Shown here piece by piece: positions 17,223 to 26,562 of a stretch of DNA of 62,344 bases; the stretch's first letter is position 1; every line of letters begins with the position of its first letter. The stretch spans positions 1 through 62,344 of the forward strand of contig MWCJ01000010.1 in assembly GCA_002069975.1 (NCBI GenBank). Reading direction: 5' to 3'. The stretch comes from Bacteroidetes bacterium ADurb.Bin217. GTDB taxonomy: Bacteria; Bacteroidota; Bacteroidia; Bacteroidales; UBA1715. Position numbers and translations under genes: made by a program. Under the pieces are notes generated by a model. It saw only the letters and a list, made by a program, of their open reading frames with translations, searched no databases and was not told where the DNA came from.

Positions 17223-18197
17223 TTATTTAATTCGTGTCGAAACAAATTGTATGAGCTCAACCATTGTATCGCGTGATTCGTTTTGAGGAAACACAGATGT
17301 AAGTTCAATTGCTTCTTTGCACATGGTATCTATTGTTTGTTGAGCGTATTCAATGCCACCGAACGCAGTAACAAAGTCAACAATTTCTTTAAGTTTCCCA
17401 TGTTTATTTTTATGTTTTTTAAGTAAATGTTTTATTCGTCGTTGTTCGCTTTTAGGTACTTGCGATAAAGCATGGAGTAGGGGAAGTGTAATTTTTTGTT
17501 CTTTCAAATCGTTCCATGCAGGTTTGCCAATTATATTCGTTGAAGTATAGTCGAGTATGTCATCTTTTATTTGAAATGCTACACCTAAAATTTCAGCAAT
17601 TTTTTTTATGGATGCTTTTTGTTCATCGTTGCATTGCATACTCGATACTGCTCCTGCAGTCATAGCAGCAACAAATAAAGCAGCAGTTTTTTTGCGAATT
17701 ATTTCAAAATAAATTTCTTCGGTATTATTTAATTTTCTCGATTTTTCTACTTGTAATAATTCTCCTTCACTCATTTCTTTTACAGCATTTGAAATTATGC
17801 CAAGAATTTCTATTTCGTGTTTTTCTATTGCATGCAATAATCCTTTAGCAAGAAAATAATCTCCAACCAAAACGGCAATTTTATTTTTCCATAATGCATT
17901 TATTGAAAAAAAACCACGACGCTTTTCGGCATTGTCTACTACGTCGTCGTGCAACAGTGTGGCTGTATGTAAAAGTTCTATCATGTATGCAGCCGAATAT
18001 GTAGATTCGGTAATAGCACCACACATACGAGCCGAAAGAAACACTAATATAGGTCGGAGTTGCTTGCCTTTAGTTTTTAATATGTAAGAAGTTATAATAT
18101 TTAAAAGAGTAGTATTTGTAGTAATTTCTCGTTTAAAAACGTCTTCAAATTTTTTAATATCTGAAATAATACAAGGAGGAATAGAAAAATCTTTCAT
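17223..18197 (-). CDS. Long-chain polyprenyl diphosphate synthase
   Basis: The 324-residue protein is a trans-polyprenyl synthase that elongates farnesyl or geranyl diphosphate with IPP, probably making the menaquinone side chain. The first aspartate-rich motif is LLHDDVVDNAEKRRG (D84-D88), preceded by TKGKQLRPILVFLSARMCG. The second is QIKDDILDYTS. The residues five and four before the first motif are small or polar rather than bulky aromatics, consistent with a long-chain product. The exact chain length is inference. It starts 25 bp after siaC and is followed by ubiX. Confidence 0.9.
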   Translation of the reverse strand: MKDFSIPPCIISDIKKFEDVFKREITTNTTLLNIITSYILKTKGKQLRPILVFLSARMCGAITESTYSAAYMIELLHTATLLHDDVVDNAEKRRGFFSINALWKNKIAVLVGDYFLAKGLLHAIEKHEIEILGIISNAVKEMSEGELLQVEKSRKLNNTEEIYFEIIRKKTAALFVAAMTAGAVSSMQCNDEQKASIKKIAEILGVAFQIKDDILDYTSTNIIGKPAWNDLKEQKITLPLLHALSQVPKSEQRRIKHLLKKHKNKHGKLKEIVDFVTAFGGIEYAQQTIDTMCKEAIELTSVFPQNESRDTMVELIQFVSTRIK

Positions 18198-18222
18198 GAT
18201 TCAAACAAAAACTGTAAATGGC

Positions 18223-18600
18223 TTATTCAACCTCTTGAATTTCAAATTCCATGTTCAGAAGTTTAGAAAAACGTAAGCCAGATGACATCATATCAACATC
18301 ATCTTTTTTGTATTTCCAAATTACTATGACATCGATTTTTTCAGAAAGTTTTTCGAGCATTAATAGAATTTTTGCTATTTGTTTTGCCGATGCAGTATTA
18401 AAGTATTCGAGGTTAAAAATGAAAGACAACTCGTTTACCGGAGGGTTTTGAGAGAATTTTTCAATCCAATCAAAAACGGGAGCATAAAATCCTATTGCAT
18501 TTTCGGGCAACGAACGATGCGAAATGCTATATTCTCCGGTTACAGGATTTAATGTAATTTCCGGAGTTTCTTCGGTTGCTTTAATGCTGAATACTTCCAT
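18223..18600 (-). CDS. siaC: SiaC-family regulatory phosphoprotein (DUF1987)
   Basis: The 125-residue protein matches SiaC, which in Pseudomonas is phosphorylated by the kinase SiaB and, when unphosphorylated, activates a diguanylate cyclase. Family features are the N-terminal TPEITLNPVTGEYSISHRSLPENA, FYAPVFDWIEKF, and FNLEYFNTASAKQIAKILLML, which contains the T-S acceptor site. It lies two bases downstream of the SiaB-like kinase gene, so the two are a matched pair. No SiaA phosphatase or SiaD cyclase gene is nearby. Confidence 0.9.
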   Translation of the reverse strand: MEVFSIKATEETPEITLNPVTGEYSISHRSLPENAIGFYAPVFDWIEKFSQNPPVNELSFIFNLEYFNTASAKQIAKILLMLEKLSEKIDVIVIWKYKKDDVDMMSSGLRFSKLLNMEFEIQEVE

Positions 18601-18602
18601 AT

Positions 18603-19724
18603 CTATATCTTTACTTGCATTGAGATAAACGAAATTTTTTCGTTAATAGTTTCAAAATTATATAAAATTTTATTGCCACTTTTAATTCTAAGGTCAATTA
18701 TTCCTAATCCCGCCTCTTTACTATTATCTATATCAAAATTTAAAAGTCTTCGAGTGTAAAATATATCTAACTCATCACCTTCGAGACTATTTACATGATT
18801 TAATTTTTCCGATAATATTTCTACTGCTTTGTTTTCTATATAATTACCGGTATTTAATATATAATTATTATCAATCTGCGAAATGAAAAATATTGCAGGA
18901 TTTCCAGTGATTTGTTCGTCTTTTTTTGCTCCATGTTTTACAATATTTTGGAGCATTTCTACCATTATATTAAATAATTTTTTCTTAATATCTACAGCAC
19001 CAATACTTTGTCCTTCAATAATAGATAAAAGATTAATTAAACTCTCTTGGTTTAAACATCCATTAAAGATAAGCATTATATTTTCTTTATTTACAATTTC
19101 ATGCAAATTTTTGATGTTATTCAAATCAACAGATTCTATTTGTTCTTCCAGCTCTTTAGATATAGCTGTATGTAAATAAAAATATGAAATATTGTGGTTT
19201 ATATCTTTAAAATCATAATATAATTTGTTGCCTGATTTGCGTGCCATTTCTATTAGTCCCAATCCGGCTCCACCTTTATCAGATATACTTCCGTCTTCTA
19301 ATATTTGTTTGTAGTATTCTTTTAACGCATCTTTTTCAAGTTTGTTAATTTTTTCGAGTAATTCTTCTAAATGAGGAATTGCCTTTTTTTCAACAACATT
19401 ACCCGATGTAATTTGATATGCATTGTTTTTTGTTTGAATTACAAAAATTCCTGACTGTTCGGGTTCTATTACTTCTATACTATCGTGGGTTTGATGGCGT
19501 GTAACATTTTGTAAGCATTCTACCATAATAGAGAATACACGCTTTTTGACTTTCGATGACTCGCCTACCGACTCCAAATTATTTTCGGTGAGAGCCAGAA
19601 TACTGTCTGTAATATTTTGAGTAAATAAGCCTCGGTATATATACCCCAGGTTATCCTTTTGCATGCCTTCAAATAGCTTAAACCCATTGGTTAATTGCTC
19701 AAGACTTTTTTCCTCCAGATGCAT
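18603..19724 (-). CDS. siaB: SiaB-family protein kinase with two tandem kinase domains (DUF6272)
   Basis: SiaB-like kinases are about 180 residues long and have a GHKL-type fold. This protein has 373 residues because the domain is present twice. Domain 1 (about 1-185) has KKRVFSIMVECLQNVTRH and KGGAGLGLIEMARKSGNKLYYDF. Domain 2 (about 190-373) has KKKLFNIMVEMLQNIVKH and KEAGLGIIDLRIKSGNKILYNF. Both copies keep the helix Asn that would bind Mg-ATP and the glycine-rich loop, so both could be active. A consensus promoter precedes it and siaC follows after two bases. The substrate is presumably SiaC. Confidence 0.85.
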   Translation of the reverse strand: MHLEEKSLEQLTNGFKLFEGMQKDNLGYIYRGLFTQNITDSILALTENNLESVGESSKVKKRVFSIMVECLQNVTRHQTHDSIEVIEPEQSGIFVIQTKNNAYQITSGNVVEKKAIPHLEELLEKINKLEKDALKEYYKQILEDGSISDKGGAGLGLIEMARKSGNKLYYDFKDINHNISYFYLHTAISKELEEQIESVDLNNIKNLHEIVNKENIMLIFNGCLNQESLINLLSIIEGQSIGAVDIKKKLFNIMVEMLQNIVKHGAKKDEQITGNPAIFFISQIDNNYILNTGNYIENKAVEILSEKLNHVNSLEGDELDIFYTRRLLNFDIDNSKEAGLGIIDLRIKSGNKILYNFETINEKISFISMQVKI

Positions 19725-19758
19725 TCTAAATATTTTTAATTATAGTACTATCAACTAA

Positions 19759-19789
19759 CAAATATAGTAATTTATACTTAAAAACCAAA
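19759..19789 (-). promoter_or_regulatory. Consensus Bacteroidota promoter for the siaB operon
   Basis: On the minus strand TTTG (19789-19786), a 19-bp spacer and TATATTTG (19766-19759) match the -33/-7 consensus perfectly. The siaB start codon lies 34 bp downstream. This is the clearest promoter in the window. Confidence 0.75.
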
Positions 19790-19820
19790 AAAAAGTTTTC
19801 TTACTCTTCTCTATTCTTGC

Positions 19821-19828
19821 TACATTTG
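19821..19828 (+). promoter_or_regulatory. -7 box for the beta-helix lipoprotein gene
   Basis: TACATTTG fits TAnnTTTG and faces rightward, divergent from the siaB promoter 30 bp away. There is no clear -33 TTTG. The leader would be about 90 bases. Confidence 0.4.
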
Positions 19829-19925
19829 TAAAAAAAATGATTTTTTCGAATTTCAAGATTAGTTCGGCAAAAATAGAATATATTTTTTAATTTATCGTTT
19901 AGATTCTCGAAATTTACTTGTGTGT

Positions 19926-21317
19926 ATGCGTAATGTTTTGATTTTATTTGTGTTAATAATTTGTGTTGGATGTCAAAAAGAAACTTTTCTTACATCGGCA
20001 CAGTATACTTTAGAGGTTTCTGCCGACACAATTTTTTTTGATACAATTTTCACAAAAAAAGGAAGTATTACTCGGTTATGTAAAATTTATAATCCGCATG
20101 AAGGAACTATTATCGTTGATGAAATTTCTGTAGCGAATCAGCAAAACCTTCAATTTTTTTTAAATGTAAATGGTATAAGTTCTAAAAAAATACAACATAT
20201 TCAAATTCAAGGAGGAGATAGTATTTTTGTTTTTATTCAAGCAAAATTGCAAGAAAATGCTGTTGATACTGCTGTAGTTAACAATGATTCTATAGTATTG
20301 AAATATAATGGAATACAGCAAAAAATTGTATTGCAGGCCTGGGGACAAAATGTTCACAATGTACGTGGGGTATTATCAGGCGATACTGTGTTTACTTCGC
20401 AAATTCCCTATGTTATTTACGATTCATTGGTAGTGCCGCAAGGTGCAACGCTTACTATAGAAGCTGGTGCAAAGCTGTATATGCATTATAATTCAAATAT
20501 AATTGTACATGGTACGCTCAAAATTCTTGGAACCAAAGACAAACCGGTTCTTATATCGAATGACCGTTTAGAGCAAACATATCAATTGTTGCCCGGACAG
20601 TGGGGGAGTATTATATTTAGTCATTCTAGTGCAAGCAATGAAATACAATATGCTACTATTAAAAATGGAACTAACGGAATACTTATTACCGGGACATCTC
20701 AAGCTCTGGTAGATTTGAAAATAGAAAATTCTGAAATGTACACTATGAGTTCTCATATTATCTATGCTTTGCATGGCAATGTGTCTGTGGCAAATTCTGT
20801 ATTGTATAATTGCAATTATTATGTGCTTGTTGTTATGGGAGGCACGTGTAATGTAGTTCATTCCACTTTATATAATTATGGCACTATAGGGTTTAGAAAT
20901 ACTTCGTCGTCGGTTGTAGTTGCAAATTATAATCTTGCCAATTCTACAGAAACAAGTTTGCAAAATTTTACATGTTATAATTCTATAATTGTAGGACAAA
21001 CAACTAATGAAATTTCGATTCGTTCTTTAAAACCTGAGGATATTTTGCCTTGCATATTTCAAAATTGTATACTTCGCGATACCTATACCGGAAAAGATAC
21101 TGCGTATTATAAAAATATTACAGCGTTTTCCGAAGCCAAAAAGTTATTTCAAAATTCTGCTATGAATAATTTTATGCTCGACACTTTGTCGCAAGCTAAA
21201 GATATTGGAAAACTGGAATTTGCACAGTCGTATGAATTTGACAAACGTGGAGTTTCTCGTGTTGCCGACAGCAAGCCCGATGTAGGTGCATATGAATATG
21301 TATATGAGAAAAAGTAG
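19926..21317 (+). CDS. Lipoprotein with right-handed parallel beta-helix
   Basis: I start this gene at the ATG at 19926, which gives the clean lipoprotein signal MRNVLILFVLIICVGCQKE. A GTG two codons upstream (19920) is possible. The mature protein has an N-terminal Ig-like strand region (FFDTIFTKKGSITRLCKIYNP). From about residue 170 it has short beta-helix turns: GATLTIEAGAKLYMHYNSNIIVHGTL, then QYATIKNGTNGILI and later N-rich turns. It ends SKPDVGAYEYV, a frequent ending of such Bacteroidota lipoproteins. Carbohydrate binding is common for the fold, but no enzyme motif is visible. Confidence 0.8.
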   Translation: MRNVLILFVLIICVGCQKETFLTSAQYTLEVSADTIFFDTIFTKKGSITRLCKIYNPHEGTIIVDEISVANQQNLQFFLNVNGISSKKIQHIQIQGGDSIFVFIQAKLQENAVDTAVVNNDSIVLKYNGIQQKIVLQAWGQNVHNVRGVLSGDTVFTSQIPYVIYDSLVVPQGATLTIEAGAKLYMHYNSNIIVHGTLKILGTKDKPVLISNDRLEQTYQLLPGQWGSIIFSHSSASNEIQYATIKNGTNGILITGTSQALVDLKIENSEMYTMSSHIIYALHGNVSVANSVLYNCNYYVLVVMGGTCNVVHSTLYNYGTIGFRNTSSSVVVANYNLANSTETSLQNFTCYNSIIVGQTTNEISIRSLKPEDILPCIFQNCILRDTYTGKDTAYYKNITAFSEAKKLFQNSAMNNFMLDTLSQAKDIGKLEFAQSYEFDKRGVSRVADSKPDVGAYEYVYEKK

Positions 21318-22311
21318 ACTTATAGTAGTTTGTTTATATGTATTGCTATATTCTTCGGTGCAGTCGCAAGAAAATAAATCTATAGTTTTTTCTGCTCTAT
21401 TTTATAATGTTGAAAATTTATTTGATACTATTGATAATCCTCTAAAAAATGATAATGATTTTTTGCCCGATTCTAAAAAGAAATGGAATACGTGGAAATA
21501 TTATACTAAACTTACAGATATTTCGCAGGTAATAGTAGCTGCCGGACAATGGCATAGCCCCGATATTGTTGGGCTGTGCGAAGTAGAAACTGCTGCTTGT
21601 TTGTGGGATATAACACACAAAACAAATTTATCACGTTTACAGTATTCATATATTCATTACGAGTCTCCCGACAATCGTGGAATAGATGTGGGGTTGTTGT
21701 ATAATCCTGCAACATTTTCGGTGTTAGAGTCATATCCTATTTGTGTTTCAAATGATTCTTTACAGTTACTTACACGTCACGTGTTGTATGTAAAGGGAAT
21801 AATGCGTACTGTAAGCGATACATTACATGTATTTGTATGTCATTTTCCTTCGCGTATGGGAGGAGAGGCGAAGTCGGAACATAAGCGAATTCATGCTGCC
21901 CGTGTGGTTCGTAAGGCGATTGATAGTTTGTATGCGGCACATTCTCAAGTGCAGCATGTATTGGTAATGGGTGATTTTAACGATTCTCCTCAAAACAGTT
22001 CTATTTCGGATTTTTTACAAGCTCGTGCTTTTACATCTAATTGTCCACATTGTTTAGTGTCGGTTGTTGATACTACATTTCCGGGGACGCATTATTATAA
22101 AGGTGAGTGGAGTAATTTAGATCAAACTATGGTTAGTACTGCATTGTTTAATTCGTATAGGGTAAAACAAACAATTGTACGCGAAGCATTTTTAACTAAA
22201 TCTAAAAAAGGGAGTACTCAAATACAACCCTATAGGACTTATAACGGACAGTATTATGCCGGTGGTAATAGCGACCATTTGCCGGTAATTATTCAATTTT
22301 TAGAAAAATAA
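21304..22311 (+). CDS. Secreted endonuclease/exonuclease/phosphatase-family protein
   Basis: The fold is the DNase I/inositol-phosphatase type. FSALFYNVENLFDTIDNP holds the metal-ligand Asn, and PDIVGLCEVET the metal-binding Glu. VMGDFNDSPQNSS is the catalytic D-x-N, and GNSDHLPVI the final SDH. All catalytic residues are thus present. I choose the ATG at 21304, which gives a normal signal peptide ending VQSQE; a GTG at 21286 and ATGs at 21292 and 21298 are alternatives. It overlaps the upstream lipoprotein gene by 14 bp. The substrate may be nucleic acid or a phosphoester. Confidence 0.88.
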   Translation: MRKSRLIVVCLYVLLYSSVQSQENKSIVFSALFYNVENLFDTIDNPLKNDNDFLPDSKKKWNTWKYYTKLTDISQVIVAAGQWHSPDIVGLCEVETAACLWDITHKTNLSRLQYSYIHYESPDNRGIDVGLLYNPATFSVLESYPICVSNDSLQLLTRHVLYVKGIMRTVSDTLHVFVCHFPSRMGGEAKSEHKRIHAARVVRKAIDSLYAAHSQVQHVLVMGDFNDSPQNSSISDFLQARAFTSNCPHCLVSVVDTTFPGTHYYKGEWSNLDQTMVSTALFNSYRVKQTIVREAFLTKSKKGSTQIQPYRTYNGQYYAGGNSDHLPVIIQFLEK

Positions 22312-22320
22312 AAAATACTC

Positions 22321-22486
22321 TAAGAAACTGTTTAGATTTTGTTTTTAATTAAAATTTTTGGAGATTTTGAGCTTCAGATAAATAAAAATCGACAAGAATA
22401 GCTTTCCTATTTGAGGAGATTTTTATGAAATATGAAGTTCAAAGGAACAAAAATTAATTAAATAATGAAATTTAAACAGTTTCTAA
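22321..22486. mobile_element. Hairpin MITE, probably mobilised by an IS5-family (TNA-target) transposase
   Basis: A 160-bp element (22324-22483) is bounded by the 11-bp terminal inverted repeat GAAACTGTTTA/TAAACAGTTTC and flanked by the direct repeat TAA (22321-22323 and 22484-22486). The whole element is an imperfect palindrome: inner arms at about 22369-22393 and 22416-22440 pair, and AATAG/CTATT flanks the exact centre. It has no coding capacity. A TAA target duplication fits the TNA preference of IS1031/IS427-type IS5 elements; the family assignment is inference. Confidence 0.75.
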
Positions 22487-22555
22487 AATTGAACCATGTG
22501 TGATTAAAAAAAATAATGTATTTTTATTGTATCAAATTTATTAAAATTATCAGTA

Positions 22556-25216
22556 ATGAAAAAAGCGTTTAAAATCATTGGTATTGTGTTTATTGTGCTA
22601 TTATTGGCACTTATTGTTACTCCTTATGCATTTCGAGGAAAATTAATGGAACTAACAAAACAAGAAATTAATAATACTCTTACGGCAAAAGTTGATTTTG
22701 ATGGATTTGGAGTAAGTATCTTTAAAAATTTCCCCGATTTAACGGTAACCATAAAACAACTTGAAATTGTAGGGACCGAACAATTTTCGAAAGACACTTT
22801 GATTTCTGTAGATAAATTATTGGCAACGGTAGATATTATGAGCGTTATTTCGGGAGATTCTATTGGAGTTAAACAAATAGAAATAGTAAAACCTCGTATT
22901 CATGCTCTTATAGCTGCCGATAGCAGTGCCAATTATGATATTATGAAAAGTAGCGATGTCGATACTCTAGTCGAAGTTGATACAAGCACTACTAAATTTG
23001 CAATGCAATTGGAAAAAATTTCGATTGTAGATGCATATATTTATTATGGTGATATTCCTGCAAATATGTCGGCTACACTCGATGGAATGAATTTGACCCT
23101 CGACGGAAATTTTACCGAACAGTCTACACTTATTAATACTGTAATTTCAATTGCAAAACTATCCTACAAAATGGATGGTATTTCGTATTTAAAAGATGTT
23201 GATTTTAACCTTACTGCCGGTATCGAAGCCGATTTTGAGGCATTCAAATTTACACTTAAAGAAAATAAGATGAGTTTGAATGATTTAGATTTAGAATATA
23301 ATGGTTGGCTTGCTATGCCGGGCGATGATATTGAAATGGATTTTACTTGTAAAACATTAAAAACAGATTTTAAAAATATTTTGTCATTAGTGCCAGGTGT
23401 ATTTATGGAGGGTTTTGAAGATATGAAAACTACCGGAAAACTAGCACTCGAAGCTTCGTTGAAAGGTGTGTATAGTGAATCTCCCGAAACGTATCCGTCG
23501 TTTGATATTGCATTGTTGGTCGAAAATGGCATGTTCAAATATCCCGATTTGCCTAAATCTGTCGACAATATTTTTATTGATTTACATGTTTCAAATCCCT
23601 CTAATAATTTGGATAGCACAATTGTAGATTTGAAAAAATTTACCATGCAATTTGCTCAAAACCCATTTTTAATTTCGTTTTTCATGAAAACTCCTATGAC
23701 CGACCCGTTTATGAAAGCTTCTATGTCGGGTGTAATAGATTTGGAATCGATGAAAGATTTTATACCACTCGATTCAACTACAATGAAAGGCATAATTAAA
23801 CCTGAATTGCAATTTGCTGCAAAACTTTCTGACGTGGAAAATGAGAATTATTCTGCGATTACTGCTCTTGGTAAATTAGATATTTTGAATTTGTATTACA
23901 AAGATGCTGATGTGCCTACAGGTCTTACAGTTTCTAATATGAATATGACTTTTTCACCACAGTTTGTTGATGTGCAGCAATGCAATATAATTATGGGTAA
24001 AAGCGATGTGTCGCTTAGCGGAAAACTTACAAATGTTATTGCATATGTAATGTCTGACCAAACTATAAAAGGTGCGTTGACGTTGAAATCGAAATTTTTT
24101 GATGTAAACGAAATTATGGGAGAAGATACAAGCGAAGCTGCTGATACTTCTGCTAGCGACGAACCTTACGAAATTATTGAAGTGCCGGGAAATATTGATT
24201 TTGTTTTACAATCTTCGTTTGGTAGATTATTATACGATACGTATGATTTGACGAATGTAGAGGGTAAAATTACAATTAAAGATCGTAAAATAAGTATGGA
24301 TAAACTTTCTATGAATTTGTTGGGTGGTAGCATGCTCTTAACCGGGTTTTATGCTACTCCGCTTTCAGAAAAACCCCAAGCTAAATTTACACTCGACATC
24401 AAAAATTTTGATGTAGCTCAAACATTCAAGACGTTTAATACGGTACAACAATTGGCTCCTATTGCAAAACATTTGAATGGTACGTTTTCTACTAAATTTG
24501 ATTTTTCGTCGATATTACAAAACGATTTTATGCCCGACATGAAAACTATAAATGGGTTCGGAGAGGTTAGTGCTGCGGCTATGGGTATGAAAGAAACTTC
24601 ATTGCAAACTTTTGCAGCAAGTAATTTAAAGCAATCGCAATTAAAAGATATTATAATAAAAAATGTGCTTTTGTTTTTTACAATAGAAAAGGGTGCATTA
24701 AAAATCAAACCATTTGAAACCAGTTTTAACGGCATTAAAACTATCATAGAAGGAACTACATCGATAGATCAAGCTATAGATTATAAAATTGCAATGCAAA
24801 TTCCACGAAATCAATTTGGTGGACAAGCTAATTCAATTTTAAATTCTTTATCTTCATCGGCAGCTTCAAAAGGTGTTGACGCATCGGTAAGTGATTTTGT
24901 TGATCTTACTATACTTTCAACAGGAACAGTTTCTAACCCTAAATTTAAACCCGTACTTGGTAATCTAACATCAGGTGTATTTAATTCTGTAAAAGATCAA
25001 GCAAAACAACGATTGCAGCATGAGGCTCAGGCAAAACTTGATGCTGCAAAATTACAAGCTCAGCAAGAGGCCGACCGTAAGAAAAAAGAATTAGAAGCAA
25101 AAGCTCAAGCTGAAAAACAAAAACAAACTGCAGCTGCCAAAAAAGAAGTAAATAAACAGACCGATGCGTTGAAGAAAGATGCCAAAAAACAGTTAGATGG
25201 TGTATTAAAAAAATAA
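22556..25216 (+). CDS. AsmA-like envelope protein
   Basis: The 886-residue protein has an N-terminal membrane anchor (residues 5-25) and a long beta-rich region of the AsmA type: GFGVSIFKNFPDLTVTIKQLEI near the N-terminus, and the AsmA C-terminal motif FKTFNTVQQLAPIAKHLNGTFS around 625-650. AsmA-like proteins are thought to form periplasmic bridges that move phospholipids to the outer membrane. The last 60 residues are an Ala/Gln/Lys-rich coiled coil, an unusual tail for the family. It is followed after three bases by the YihY-like gene. A second AsmA-like protein lies at 57786-60311. Confidence 0.85.
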   Translation: MKKAFKIIGIVFIVLLLALIVTPYAFRGKLMELTKQEINNTLTAKVDFDGFGVSIFKNFPDLTVTIKQLEIVGTEQFSKDTLISVDKLLATVDIMSVISGDSIGVKQIEIVKPRIHALIAADSSANYDIMKSSDVDTLVEVDTSTTKFAMQLEKISIVDAYIYYGDIPANMSATLDGMNLTLDGNFTEQSTLINTVISIAKLSYKMDGISYLKDVDFNLTAGIEADFEAFKFTLKENKMSLNDLDLEYNGWLAMPGDDIEMDFTCKTLKTDFKNILSLVPGVFMEGFEDMKTTGKLALEASLKGVYSESPETYPSFDIALLVENGMFKYPDLPKSVDNIFIDLHVSNPSNNLDSTIVDLKKFTMQFAQNPFLISFFMKTPMTDPFMKASMSGVIDLESMKDFIPLDSTTMKGIIKPELQFAAKLSDVENENYSAITALGKLDILNLYYKDADVPTGLTVSNMNMTFSPQFVDVQQCNIIMGKSDVSLSGKLTNVIAYVMSDQTIKGALTLKSKFFDVNEIMGEDTSEAADTSASDEPYEIIEVPGNIDFVLQSSFGRLLYDTYDLTNVEGKITIKDRKISMDKLSMNLLGGSMLLTGFYATPLSEKPQAKFTLDIKNFDVAQTFKTFNTVQQLAPIAKHLNGTFSTKFDFSSILQNDFMPDMKTINGFGEVSAAAMGMKETSLQTFAASNLKQSQLKDIIIKNVLLFFTIEKGALKIKPFETSFNGIKTIIEGTTSIDQAIDYKIAMQIPRNQFGGQANSILNSLSSSAASKGVDASVSDFVDLTILSTGTVSNPKFKPVLGNLTSGVFNSVKDQAKQRLQHEAQAKLDAAKLQAQQEADRKKKELEAKAQAEKQKQTAAAKKEVNKQTDALKKDAKKQLDGVLKK

Positions 25217-25219
25217 AAT

Positions 25220-26551
25220 ATGACCCAAATAAGCAAATTAAAAGGATATATTACTGCTATCCTTACTTTTATAACCAAAGATATTTGGAGTATAAATATT
25301 AAAAAAGCATCGAGTGGGCAATCTTTTTTGATTCGTTTGATTAGGGTTATAATACTTGCTGTGCGCGGATTCAACGAAGATAGATGTATTGAAAAAGCAT
25401 CAGCTCTCACATATTACACGTTGTTTTCGTTGGTTCCTATTGCAGCTATGGCCTTTGGAATAGCCAAGGGGTTTGGTTTTGATGTGTATTTAGAAGAGTA
25501 TTTAACTCAAAAATTCCATGATAAAGAAGAGCTTCTTACTCAAATTTTGGAGTTTAGTAATTCTATGCTTGCCAATGCAAGTGGTGGTATTATTGCTGGA
25601 ATTGGCGTGGTTGTGTTGTTGTGGTCGGTTATTAAAGTATTAGGAAATATAGAAAGTTCGTTCAACGAAATATGGGCAGTAAATAAGCAGCGAACTTTTG
25701 TGCGAAAAATTAGCGATTATCTTACAATTATGTTGTTAGCTCCAATATTTATTATAATTTCGAGTAATGCCACATCGCAAGTTTCTGTGTATGTTCAATC
25801 TTTACAAGAGTCAATTCCTTGGGTATCGCAAGTATACGGGCTTATTTCAATAGCACTTAATTTGTTGCCTTATAGTTTAATTTGGTTAGCATTTGCTTTT
25901 TTGTATATTGTAATGCCTAATACGAAAGTCTCGTTTAAGTCGGCATTTTTGGGTGGAATAATTGCCGGAATTGTGTTTCAGGTAATTCAATATTTTTATA
26001 TAAAATTTCAGGTTGGTGTAACCTCATACAATGCAATATATGGTAGTTTTGCCGCCATTCCTTTATTTTTGTTTTGGATGCAATTGTCGTGGATTATTGT
26101 TCTCATGGGTGCCGAAATAGCATATGCAACACAAAATGTTAAAAATTTTGAGTTTGAAGTTGAAACGAAACAATTAAGTCATTCGCTCAAAATGAAACTT
26201 TCGTTGTGGGTTATGCATCGTATTATTTTTCATTTTGAACAAGGCTTGCCGCCGCAAACTTCCGATCAATTAAGTAATTCGCTTGATATACCGCATCGTA
26301 TTACCAAAATGATACTAAATATATTACTTGATGCTCATTTGATTCACGAAACAAAAACTATCGACGAAAAATCGTTTGGATATTCACCAGCCTTAAGTAC
26401 CGATACTTTATCAGTAGGATATTGTGTTGAAACCATTCACAATGCCGGAATTAATAGTTTAGATATTGGCAATATAGAAGAATTTCAAAATATTACCAAA
26501 GTATTTGATTCATGGAATGTGAAAGAAGATGTTTTGTTGAAACGGGTGTAA
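25220..26551 (+). CDS. YihY/BrkB-family inner-membrane protein
   Basis: The 443-residue protein matches the YihY/virulence factor BrkB family, formerly mislabelled ribonuclease BN. Six transmembrane segments span residues 60-310. Signature parts are ASALTYYTLFSLVPIAAMAFG and VVLLWSVIKVLGNIESSFNEIW. The motifs AIYGSFAAIPLFLFWMQLSW and VLMGAEIAYATQN close the domain. The final 110 residues are soluble and look like a winged-helix domain (LSNSLDIPHRITKMILNILL), as in many Bacteroidota homologues. Its role is not settled; a lipid or envelope function suits the AsmA-like neighbour three bases upstream. Confidence 0.88.
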   Translation: MTQISKLKGYITAILTFITKDIWSINIKKASSGQSFLIRLIRVIILAVRGFNEDRCIEKASALTYYTLFSLVPIAAMAFGIAKGFGFDVYLEEYLTQKFHDKEELLTQILEFSNSMLANASGGIIAGIGVVVLLWSVIKVLGNIESSFNEIWAVNKQRTFVRKISDYLTIMLLAPIFIIISSNATSQVSVYVQSLQESIPWVSQVYGLISIALNLLPYSLIWLAFAFLYIVMPNTKVSFKSAFLGGIIAGIVFQVIQYFYIKFQVGVTSYNAIYGSFAAIPLFLFWMQLSWIIVLMGAEIAYATQNVKNFEFEVETKQLSHSLKMKLSLWVMHRIIFHFEQGLPPQTSDQLSNSLDIPHRITKMILNILLDAHLIHETKTIDEKSFGYSPALSTDTLSVGYCVETIHNAGINSLDIGNIEEFQNITKVFDSWNVKEDVLLKRV

Positions 26552-26562
26552 CAGTTTTTATT

